11,221 bases of DNA, taken from Spartobacteria bacterium. Lineage in GTDB: Bacteria; Verrucomicrobiota; Verrucomicrobiia; Chthoniobacterales; Chthoniobacteraceae. Made by a program: the position numbers and the translations under genes. Positions 5,755 through 11,221 of this stretch are shown piece by piece. Each line of letters begins with the position of its first letter. The first letter of the stretch is position 1. The DNA is taken from contig JANXZI010000526.1 of assembly GCA_025355595.1 (NCBI GenBank), forward strand, positions 1 through 11,221. The letters are read 5' to 3'. Under the pieces are notes generated by a model. It ran no database searches, was not told the origin of the DNA, and worked only from the letters and a program-made list of their open reading frames with translations.

Positions 5755-8178
5755 ATGATTTTCCGTCACGGCCTCCTCGCAGCCACCGCAATCCTCGCTG
5801 GAATTTCTGCCTCCGCAGCAGACCCCCGTGCACCGAAAAACACCAGCGGCATCTACCCTTCGCTCGCGACTTTCAACGACGAGGGCGAATGCGGGACCGG
5901 CGCGGTCGTGCCGTGGGCGGACCGGCTGTGGGTGATCAGCTACGCGCCGCACAAGCCGACGGGATCGTCGGACAAGCTCTATGAAATCACGCCGGACCTG
6001 CGGCAGATCGTGCGGCCCGAGAGCATCGGCGGCACGCCGGCAAACCGGATGATCCATCGCGAGTCGCAGCAACTTTTCATCGGGCCATACGCGATTGATG
6101 CAAAGGGCGGCGTGCGCGCGATTCCGTATGCGCAGATGTTTGGCCGGCCCACGGGCAACGCGCGGCATCTCACCGATCCAGCGAACAAGATTTACAGCGC
6201 GACGATGGAGGAAGGTATCTACGAACTGGACGTGCATTCGCTCGCGGTGACGAAGTTGTGGACCGACGAACAGCAGAAGGATGGACGCAAAGCCGATCTG
6301 CCGGGCTACCACGGCAAGGGGCTTTACTCCGGACAGGGGCGCCTCGTGTATGCGAACAACGGCGACCACGCCGCGGCGGCGTTGAAAGACCCGACGACAC
6401 CGAGCGGCGTGCTCGCGGAGTGGGACGGGAAGGCCGACGCGTGGACGGTCGTGCGACGGAACCAGTTCACCGACGTGACCGGGCCGGGCGGAATTTTCGG
6501 CAACGGACATCCCGCGACCGACCCGCTGTGGAGCATCGGCTGGGATGCAAAGTCGCTCATCCTCATGCTGCTCGACGGCGGCAAGTGGCAGTCGTTCCGG
6601 CTCCCGAAAATCAGCCACAGCTACGACGGCGCGCACGGCTGGAACACCGAGTGGCCGCGCATCCGGGAGATCGGCGAGAGCGATCTGCTCATGACGATGC
6701 ACGGTGCGTTCTGGCATTTTCCGAAGACATTCTCTGGGGCAAACACGGGCGGCATCCGTCCGCGCAGCGCGTATCTGAAAGTGATCGGGGACTTCTGCCG
6801 CTGGAACGATCGCGTGGTGCTCGGCTGCGACGACTCGGCGAAATCGGAATTCCTGAACAAGCGCAAGGTGAAGGGCGGCATCGAGGGGCCGGGCCAGTCG
6901 CAGTCAAATCTGTGGTTCATCGAGCCCACGACGCTCGACAAGCTCGGCCCCGCACACGCTGGCGGCGCCGTGTGGCTGCGCGAATCGGTGAAGGCGGGCG
7001 ACGTGTCGGACCCGTTCCTTTTCGCCGGCTGGCCGCATCGCTCGCTGCACATCGTGAACGAAGGCACGACCCCGTTTTCAGTCGTGCTGGAAATTGACGG
7101 CGAACCACGCGGCTCCGCGATCACCGTCGAGCCGGGCGCTGCGGAGGCGGTGACCTTCACCGAGTCGGGCGAGTGGATCACGCTGCGCGCCACGAGCGCG
7201 GGAGAAAAAGTGAGCGCGCAATTTTCCTACGCGAATGCCGACACGCGCAGCGGGCAGCCGGATGCGATTTTCAACAGCCTCTCGGGTATCGCCGACGATG
7301 GCGCGAGCATCGGCGGCATCGTCCGCGCGCGCGGCGAGAACAAGCGCACGCTCGCCTTTGCCGCGATGAATTTGCGCGGCAGCGAGGCAACGGACATCGG
7401 CTACTACGAGCTGGACGGCGATCTGAAATTGCAACGCGTCGAGGATGCGAAGGCGCATGACTATGTGAAAACGAAGGTGGCGATCCCGCGCAATGTAATC
7501 ACGAAAGACGACGCCAGCGTGCTGGTGACCGACGATCGCGGACGCCGCTGGCGACTGCCATTCACGACGAAAAGTTTCGACGCGCCGACCGACGCCGGCC
7601 TGTTGCGCATCTGCCGCGAAGTGGCGACGGAGCGCGACGTCTTCAGCGCCTACGGCACGATCTACGATCTGCCCGCGGAGAACGCGGACGGCTTTGCAAA
7701 AATCCGCCCCGTCGCCACGCACGCGCTGCGCATCATGGACTACTGCAGCTACCGCGGCCTGCTCATCCTCACGGGCCTGAAGCCCGACGCGGCGGGCGAA
7801 CACATCATCCGCAGCGACGACGGCAAGGCCGCGCTGTGGGCCGGGGCGATTGACGACCTCTGGAAACTCGGCAAGCCGCGCGGCCACGGTGGCCCGTGGG
7901 CCGCGACGAAAGTGCGCTCGGGTGAGAAAAGCGATCCGTTCCTGATGTGGGCCTACGACAAACGCGCGCTGAAGCTCAGCCACGAGGCAGCGCGCGCTGT
8001 GAAAATTCGCGTCGAACTCGATCTCGATGGCACCGGCCTGTGGATCACGCACAAGTTGTTCGAAGTACCGCCCGGCAGCGCGACGAACTATGAATTCCCC
8101 GCGGCCATCGCCGCCCGCTGGCTTCGCGTGAGCGCGGATGCAGACTGTACGGCGACCGCGCAGCTCACCTACGAGTAA
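5755..8178 (+). CDS. Large secreted protein of unknown function, 807 aa
   Basis: The ATG at 5755 begins MIFRHGLLAATAILAGISASAADP, a standard signal peptide: positive n-region, hydrophobic core about 7-18, and likely cleavage after ASA at residue 21. The mature protein starts near ADPRAPKNTSGIYPSLATFN. The N-terminal half has repeated short strand patterns with Trp and Gly (VVPWADRLWVISYAPH, LYEITPDLRQIV, QQLFIGPYAID, KIYSATMEEGIYELDV, GRLVYANNG), which suggest a beta-propeller. The C-terminal half has two similar WD/GxW-containing stretches ending in beta-sandwich-like sequence: SDPFLFAGWPHRSLHI near 420 and SDPFLMWAYDKRALKL near 725. This looks like a partial internal duplication. I recall similar uncharacterised exported proteins in planctomycetes and verrucomicrobia, but I cannot name a family. 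No catalytic motif is recognised. The 127-base gap suggests its own promoter rather than co-transcription with recJ. Confidence 0.85.
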   Translation: MIFRHGLLAATAILAGISASAADPRAPKNTSGIYPSLATFNDEGECGTGAVVPWADRLWVISYAPHKPTGSSDKLYEITPDLRQIVRPESIGGTPANRMIHRESQQLFIGPYAIDAKGGVRAIPYAQMFGRPTGNARHLTDPANKIYSATMEEGIYELDVHSLAVTKLWTDEQQKDGRKADLPGYHGKGLYSGQGRLVYANNGDHAAAALKDPTTPSGVLAEWDGKADAWTVVRRNQFTDVTGPGGIFGNGHPATDPLWSIGWDAKSLILMLLDGGKWQSFRLPKISHSYDGAHGWNTEWPRIREIGESDLLMTMHGAFWHFPKTFSGANTGGIRPRSAYLKVIGDFCRWNDRVVLGCDDSAKSEFLNKRKVKGGIEGPGQSQSNLWFIEPTTLDKLGPAHAGGAVWLRESVKAGDVSDPFLFAGWPHRSLHIVNEGTTPFSVVLEIDGEPRGSAITVEPGAAEAVTFTESGEWITLRATSAGEKVSAQFSYANADTRSGQPDAIFNSLSGIADDGASIGGIVRARGENKRTLAFAAMNLRGSEATDIGYYELDGDLKLQRVEDAKAHDYVKTKVAIPRNVITKDDASVLVTDDRGRRWRLPFTTKSFDAPTDAGLLRICREVATERDVFSAYGTIYDLPAENADGFAKIRPVATHALRIMDYCSYRGLLILTGLKPDAAGEHIIRSDDGKAALWAGAIDDLWKLGKPRGHGGPWAATKVRSGEKSDPFLMWAYDKRALKLSHEAARAVKIRVELDLDGTGLWITHKLFEVPPGSATNYEFPAAIAARWLRVSADADCTATAQLTYE

Positions 8179-8180
8179 GT

Positions 8181-8199
8181 CCCTCGCTCAGAGCGCGGG
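8181..8199 (+). terminator. Possible weak terminator hairpin after the secreted-protein gene
   Basis: CCC-T-CGCT, loop CAG, AGCG-C-GGG forms a 3 + 4 base-pair stem with one internal mismatch. It starts 3 bases after the TAA of the secreted-protein gene. There is no T tract, so intrinsic termination is doubtful. The remaining convergent gap to 8427 holds no ORF I would defend and no repeat that I recognise. Confidence 0.25.
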
Positions 8200-8427
8200 T
8201 GACGTTTCAGGATTCGACGACGGTGTGCGCGCATCACCGTGCCGCAGGCGCACTCTCGCGCCGGACGCACGACGGAAATCCACGCCGCCACGATCCATGA
8301 AATCTGCAGCGTCGCGCTGCACCTGAGCACCGGCCAGATCCCGGACTCGTCCAGCAGGAAAATAGGGCGGCTGCCCGGCGACCCGCATTTGTGCCCGTGG
8401 CTCTGTCCGCCAAAAGCGAACGCAAGC

Positions 8428-8613
8428 TTACGCCCGCGACGACTGGATGGAAAACACCTCGCCCGGTTCGCACTCGTATTCCACGGCGATGGGGCGGCAG
8501 CAGACGGTGCAATCCTCGATGGTCGAGCCGCTGCCCTGCGAAGTGTCGAGCGTGCTGGCGAAGACTTCGCCGCAGAAGGGACACTCGATTTGCACCTCGA
8601 CGATGTAGTTCAT
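8428..8613 (-). CDS. CPXCG-motif cysteine-rich small protein
   Basis: 61 residues beginning MNYIVEVQIECPFCGEVF. Cys11-P-F-Cys14-G and Cys35-x-x-Cys38-Cys39 within IEDCTVCCRPI are the hallmark of the Cys_rich_CPXG family (PF14255-like), a small putative zinc-binding protein of unknown role, usually about 60 residues long. It is the last gene of the nadD-rsfS group, with 18 bases between the rsfS stop and its ATG, so it is probably co-transcribed. No Shine-Dalgarno sequence is visible, and translation may depend on coupling. The function is not known from the sequence. Confidence 0.85.
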   Translation of the reverse strand: MNYIVEVQIECPFCGEVFASTLDTSQGSGSTIEDCTVCCRPIAVEYECEPGEVFSIQSSRA

Positions 8614-8631
8614 GGTGCCAGCCGCGGCGCG

Positions 8632-8973
8632 TCAGAATTTCAGCCGCGGCGCATCATTCCACATGTCCTCCAGCCGGTACAGCGCGCGCTTTTCAGGATG
8701 GAAAATATGCACGACCACATCGCCGTAATCCGCGATGATCCACTGGCTGAGCGGATAGCCGTCCGTGCCGATGGGACGCTGCTTGTGCTCCTTCTTCAGC
8801 CGGTCCTCGATTTCGCCGGCGATGGCCTTGAGTTGCGGCTCGGAGGCTCCGGTGCAGATGACGAAAAAATCCGTGAATGATGAGAGCTTGCGCAGGTCGA
8901 GCACGACGATGTCTTCGGCTTTCTTGTCGGCTGCGATGCTGGCGCAGAGTTTGGCGAGTTTGTCTGATTTAAT
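8632..8973 (-). CDS. rsfS: Ribosome silencing factor RsfS, probable ATT start
   Basis: RsfS (Iojap/YbeB family) binds ribosomal protein uL14 and blocks subunit joining during starvation. With the ATT at 8973 as start the product is 113 residues, a normal length. Conserved features: LAKLCASIAADKKAEDIVVL at the N-terminus, LSSFTDFFVICTGASEPQLK, then QWIIADYGDVVVHIFHPE and YRLEDMWNDAP at the end, all as expected. The frame has no ATG at all upstream of the domain and no GTG or TTG between 8973 and a TTG at 9060, which is 90 bases inside nadD and has no ribosome binding site. A GTG exists later, but inside the conserved VVLDL strand. The ATT is preceded by AAGGAG at 6-base spacing and overlaps the nadD stop (ATTAA), so it is the best start. 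This overlap suggests translational coupling to nadD, a common neighbour of rsfS. Confidence 0.93.
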   Translation of the reverse strand: MKSDKLAKLCASIAADKKAEDIVVLDLRKLSSFTDFFVICTGASEPQLKAIAGEIEDRLKKEHKQRPIGTDGYPLSQWIIADYGDVVVHIFHPEKRALYRLEDMWNDAPRLKF

Positions 8974-9586
8974 GGGATTCTCCTTGGTAAAGGCGGTGCG
9001 TCTCGATGATTTCGCGCACCGCTTCCGGCACGAGATAGCGGATGCTGCGCCGCTGTGCAACGCGCTTGCGCACCTCGGTCGCGGAAATGTCCACGCGGCG
9101 CTGGATGACGGGCATTTCGCGGAGCGGCGCGGGCACGCCGGGGTCGATGGTCACGAAGACCTCATCGGCTCCGTGCGAGGGATACGCATCGCGACCGAAG
9201 ACAACGAACTGCACCATGCCGCGCAATTCGTCGTAGCGACGCCACGTCGGGAGCTCGCGCACATTGTCCTCGCCGATGAGGCAGAAAAATTCGTCGCCTG
9301 GAAATTTCGCGCGCCACGCCTCGACGGTGTCCGCCGTAAAGCTCGGCCCCTCGCGCTCGGTCTCCGACGCGTCGCACTCGAAGCGCGCTTCACCTGCGAT
9401 CGCTGCGCGCACCATCGCGAGCCGCACCGCCGGGGGGGCGGGAACGCGCGTGAGCTTGTGCGGAGACTGTGTGGCGGGAATGAAGATCACGCGATCCAGC
9501 GAGAGCTGCTCCATCGCCTCGCGCGCGAGGATGAGATGCCCGTGGTGGATCGGATCAAAACTGCCGCCGTAAAGTGCCGTGCGCAT
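8969..9586 (-). CDS. nadD: Nicotinate-nucleotide adenylyltransferase NadD
   Basis: NadD joins nicotinate mononucleotide and ATP to form deamido-NAD in cytosolic NAD synthesis. The 205-residue product starts MRTALYGGSF; a GTG one codon upstream (9589) is an alternative start. The nucleotidyltransferase signature GGSFDPIHHGH is at residues 7-17, with both His of the HxGH motif. FIPATQSPHK, the substrate-loop sequence LIGEDNVRELPTW, and the C-terminal ISATEVRKRV (equivalent of ISSTxIR) at about 167-176 are all present. Length is as expected for the family. It is the first gene of the minus-strand operon nadD-rsfS-CPXCG. The stop TAA shares bases with the rsfS ATT start. The 262 bases upstream to namZ contain a large inverted repeat. 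Confidence 0.95.
   Translation of the reverse strand: MRTALYGGSFDPIHHGHLILAREAMEQLSLDRVIFIPATQSPHKLTRVPAPPAVRLAMVRAAIAGEARFECDASETEREGPSFTADTVEAWRAKFPGDEFFCLIGEDNVRELPTWRRYDELRGMVQFVVFGRDAYPSHGADEVFVTIDPGVPAPLREMPVIQRRVDISATEVRKRVAQRRSIRYLVPEAVREIIETHRLYQGESH
8980..8985 (-). promoter_or_regulatory. Shine-Dalgarno AAGGAG for rsfS, deciding an ATT start
   Basis: On the minus strand, AAGGAG lies within the last codons of nadD, followed by six bases (AATCCC) and then ATT. It is the clearest ribosome binding site in the window, and no ATG, GTG or TTG lies at a usable distance in the rsfS frame. Confidence 0.75.
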
Positions 9587-9651
9587 CACGCTTCGCAGTC
9601 TGAGCCTGCCATAAGTGTTCCAAATCGCGCTGCATCAAAGGCCGAAGGCCC

Positions 9652-9800
9652 GGCCACATGCCAGCCCAGGGCAACGCCCTGGGTGATGCGTTCCAAAAAA
9701 AACGAAGCCCTGAAAGGGCGGCTCCATCGTCGCGCCCCTTCAGGGCTTTGATCGGTGGGTATGCGAAACCCAGGGCGTTGCCCTGGGCTGGCATGTGACC
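9652..9800. repeat. Nested inverted-repeat (foldback) element between nadD and namZ
   Basis: The outer arms 9652-9684 and 9768-9800 are 33 nt each and complementary at 32 of 33 positions. The left arm holds its own perfect hairpin: CCCAGGGC, loop AAC, GCCCTGGG (9665-9683), mirrored in the right arm. A second nested pair is AAGCCCTGAAAGGGCG (9705-9720) with CGCCCCTTCAGGGCTT (9733-9748), 15 of 16 complementary. The left half also contains an A-run at 9695-9702. The element can fold as one long cruciform or as four small hairpins. I recall similar CCCAGGGCRTTGCCCTGGG-type repeats as dispersed elements in PVC-group genomes. It encodes no credible protein. It lies downstream of namZ and upstream of nadD, so it may act on termination or mRNA ends. 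Confidence 0.85.
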
Positions 9801-9851
9801 GCAACGTTGGTGCTCCGATTCTTACTCCCGGTTTGAAGTGCAACATTGAAT

Positions 9852-11033
9852 TTAGTACATCAGATACGCTTGCCGCGCGGAGCGGAACCGCTCGACGGCC
9901 GGCTGCCAGCTCGCGATGATCGACGCCGCGCTCGCGCCCTTCTCGATCAGCGGCTGGAGGGTCGTGCTGCCGTAGATTTTCCACAGGAGGTTGTCCGCAT
10001 CGCGATAGCGCGCGAAGATGCTGCCGCGCGAATATTTTTGCGCGGCGCAGAGGAGCTGGATGTTCACCGCGGCGAGATTCACCGCGCTGTCTGCGCTGAG
10101 GATCAGGCGTGCGCCGCCGAATTCCTTCCGCGAATACGGCTCCGCGCTGCGCAGCCCGTTCGTGTGCAGTTCACTCACGAATGCCGCGGGATCGAGCCCG
10201 CATTTTCCGGCGCACTGGAATGGCGCATCGGTGCCGATGCCCACATCAAGCGCCGCGCCTTCGAGCGATCCGAAGATGCTCGTCGCCGCATAGTACGCCA
10301 CCGAGGTCGCGCGGGGGATGTTCGGCGAAGTCTGCACCCAGCGCAGGCCCGTGCGCGCCCAAGTCATGTCGCGGCTCCATCCCTGCATCGGCACGACGGT
10401 GAGCTGGCATTTGCTCCCCATCCAGCCATTCGCGTTCGCCATTTTTGCAAGCTCACCGACGGTCATGCCGTGCAGATACGGCACGGGGAACTGCCCCACG
10501 AAGCTCTTCCATTTTTCCTCGATGCCGGGCCCCTCGACACGCACGCCGCCGAGCGGGTTTGGACGATCGAGCACGACGAACGCGATGCGCTGTTCGCCGC
10601 ACGCCTCCATGCACTTTGCCATCGTGGAGACGTACGTGTAGCTGCGCACGCCGATGTCCTGCATGTCATACACGAGCACATCGAGGCCGCGCAGCATCTC
10701 CGCCGTCGGCTTGCGCGTCGGGCCGTAAAGTGAATGCACCGTGAGGCCCGTCGCCGCATCCTTGCGCGACGCGACGTATTTTCCGGCGGTGACGGTGCCA
10801 TCAATGCCGTGCTCCGGCGAGAACAGCGCGACGAGCTGCACGCCGCGCGCCTTGTGCAAAATGACGCGCGTCTTCGTGCCCGCGGAGTCCACGCCGGTCT
10901 GATTCGTCACGAGCCCGACGCGCTTCCCCGCGAGCGACGCGAAGCCCTGCGACTTGAGGACATCAATGCCAAGATCCACCGCGTGCAGCGGCAGCGCGGT
11001 GATTGAATAAAGGAAAACGAAAATGCGAAACAT
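9852..11033 (-). CDS. namZ: NamZ / DUF1343 family protein (exo-beta-N-acetylmuramidase-like, GH171)
   Basis: 393 residues from the ATG at 11033. The frame is open further upstream, but MFRIFVFLYSITALPLHA is a convincing signal peptide (core about 3-15, cleavage near residue 18), so the product is exported. Family motifs: VGLVTNQTG (39-47), FSPEHG (71-76), YDMQDIGVRSYTY (122-134) and LDRPNPLGG (155-163), then SPNIPRATSVAYYAATSIFG. NamZ enzymes remove terminal N-acetylmuramic acid from peptidoglycan fragments for cell-wall recycling. In the region where canonical members, as I remember them, have a SEGRGTxxPF motif, this protein has ALDVGIGTDAPF, so substrate or activity may differ. Size is typical. 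The gene is separated from nadD by the inverted-repeat element and probably has its own promoter. Confidence 0.85.
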   Translation of the reverse strand: MFRIFVFLYSITALPLHAVDLGIDVLKSQGFASLAGKRVGLVTNQTGVDSAGTKTRVILHKARGVQLVALFSPEHGIDGTVTAGKYVASRKDAATGLTVHSLYGPTRKPTAEMLRGLDVLVYDMQDIGVRSYTYVSTMAKCMEACGEQRIAFVVLDRPNPLGGVRVEGPGIEEKWKSFVGQFPVPYLHGMTVGELAKMANANGWMGSKCQLTVVPMQGWSRDMTWARTGLRWVQTSPNIPRATSVAYYAATSIFGSLEGAALDVGIGTDAPFQCAGKCGLDPAAFVSELHTNGLRSAEPYSRKEFGGARLILSADSAVNLAAVNIQLLCAAQKYSRGSIFARYRDADNLLWKIYGSTTLQPLIEKGASAASIIASWQPAVERFRSARQAYLMY

Positions 11034-11040
11034 CGCGCGC

Positions 11041-11068
11041 ACTTTAGCCGGAACGATGCGGATGGAAA
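11041..11068 (-). promoter_or_regulatory. Candidate promoter for the NamZ-family gene
   Basis: On the minus strand TTTCCA and TAAAGT, each 4 of 6 to the sigma70 consensus, are 16 bases apart. The -10-like box ends 7 bases before the ATG at 11033. No Shine-Dalgarno sequence is present, fitting a leaderless or very short 5' leader. Confidence 0.35.
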
Positions 11069-11181
11069 GCGCGACGCACAAGAACACAGGCCTCCAGACT
11101 GTTTTCCTCGCACCTCGCCACGTTTCCGATTGAACCGCACCGCACGCGTCCGCATTGTCCGACGCAAGGCACTTTTTTTCC

Positions 11182-11221
11182 GTGAGCAACGAACAGAACC
11201 CAACCAATCCGCTCCGCGAGG
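11182..11221 (+). CDS. Possible start of a plus-strand gene, cut by the window end
   Basis: A GTG at 11182 opens VSNEQNPTNPLRE with no stop before the window ends. The polar, low-complexity start is typical of cytosolic proteins, and the gene would be divergent from the NamZ-family gene with a shared 148-base intergenic region. Only 13 codons are visible, so no family can be named and the call is weak. Confidence 0.35.
   Translation, partial: MSNEQNPTNPLRE

Noticed and set aside
5455..6717. 420-codon minus-strand frame spanning the recJ end and the secreted-protein gene
   Set aside because: It crosses a gene boundary, has no recognisable motif and is opposite two well-supported genes.
7078..8052. 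324-codon minus-strand frame opposite the secreted-protein gene
   Set aside because: Antisense shadow of strong third-position GC; composition is not protein-like.
8188..8388. 66-codon minus-strand frame in the convergent gap after the secreted-protein gene
   Set aside because: Low-complexity Arg/Ala content, no start context and no recognised family.
8765..9751. 328-codon plus-strand frame opposite rsfS and nadD
   Set aside because: It runs across two conserved genes and into the inverted repeat; no family signature.
9555..9794. Minus-strand 79-codon frame through the inverted repeat
   Set aside because: Its sequence is a translation of the palindromic arms and the start of nadD's upstream region; no independent support.
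9846..10733. 295-codon plus-strand frame opposite the NamZ-family gene
   Set aside because: Antisense to conserved motifs of the real gene; His/Arg-rich shadow.
1..11221. tRNA or rRNA genes
   Set aside because: No tRNA cloverleaf signature (GGTTCGANNCC-type arm with acceptor pairing) or rRNA-like stretch was seen on either strand by eye.

Overview
This window is high-GC, gene-dense bacterial chromosome. The gene content suggests a member of the Verrucomicrobiota, or at least the PVC group: a bacterial-type GH63 glucosidase, a large secreted protein of a type I associate with planctomycetes and verrucomicrobia, a NamZ-like hydrolase with a signal peptide, an nadD-rsfS operon, and many palindromic and heptamer-repeat elements. 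This assignment is an inference, because there is no rRNA or other phylogenetic marker beyond RecJ, NadD and RsfS.

Layout. (1) 1-1267, plus strand: C-terminal part of a GH63-type glucosidase whose 5' end lies outside the window. (2) 1277-2414, minus strand: an accessory patch with a Vsr-type endonuclease gene, a truncated UPF0175 antitoxin-like gene, an unannotated 44-aa single-helix membrane protein, and the C-terminal scrap of a DUF3368 (PIN-like) toxin gene. (3) 2429-3842: a membrane-anchored NERD-domain protein, then about 600 bases of decayed sequence with a doubtful small ORF on the minus strand and a 5'-truncated HNH_2 endonuclease gene on the plus strand. (4) 3843-8178, plus strand: recJ, then an 807-residue secreted protein of unknown function. 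(5) 8428-9586, minus strand: the compact operon nadD-rsfS-CPXCG protein. (6) 9652-9800: a nested inverted-repeat element. (7) 9852-11033, minus strand: a NamZ/DUF1343-family protein with a signal peptide. (8) 11182-11221: possibly the first 13 codons of a plus-strand gene leaving the window.

The most striking structure is a set of three foldback elements built from 7-nt units. One is a 90-nt element (4 + 4 heptamers) inserted in frame in recJ. One is a related-looking but differently worded element inserted in frame in vsr. The third is an AT-rich intergenic copy at 1994-2028. The heptamer differs at each site (AACGCGG, GTTGAGA, RAATTCA), yet the architecture is shared. Both coding insertions keep the frame and fall in loops between conserved motifs, so the proteins may still work.

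The second notable point is rsfS. It has no usable ATG, GTG or TTG start near its conserved N-terminus. It has instead an ATT codon 6 nt after a perfect AAGGAG, overlapping the nadD stop. This suggests AUU initiation and translational coupling for a ribosome silencing factor.
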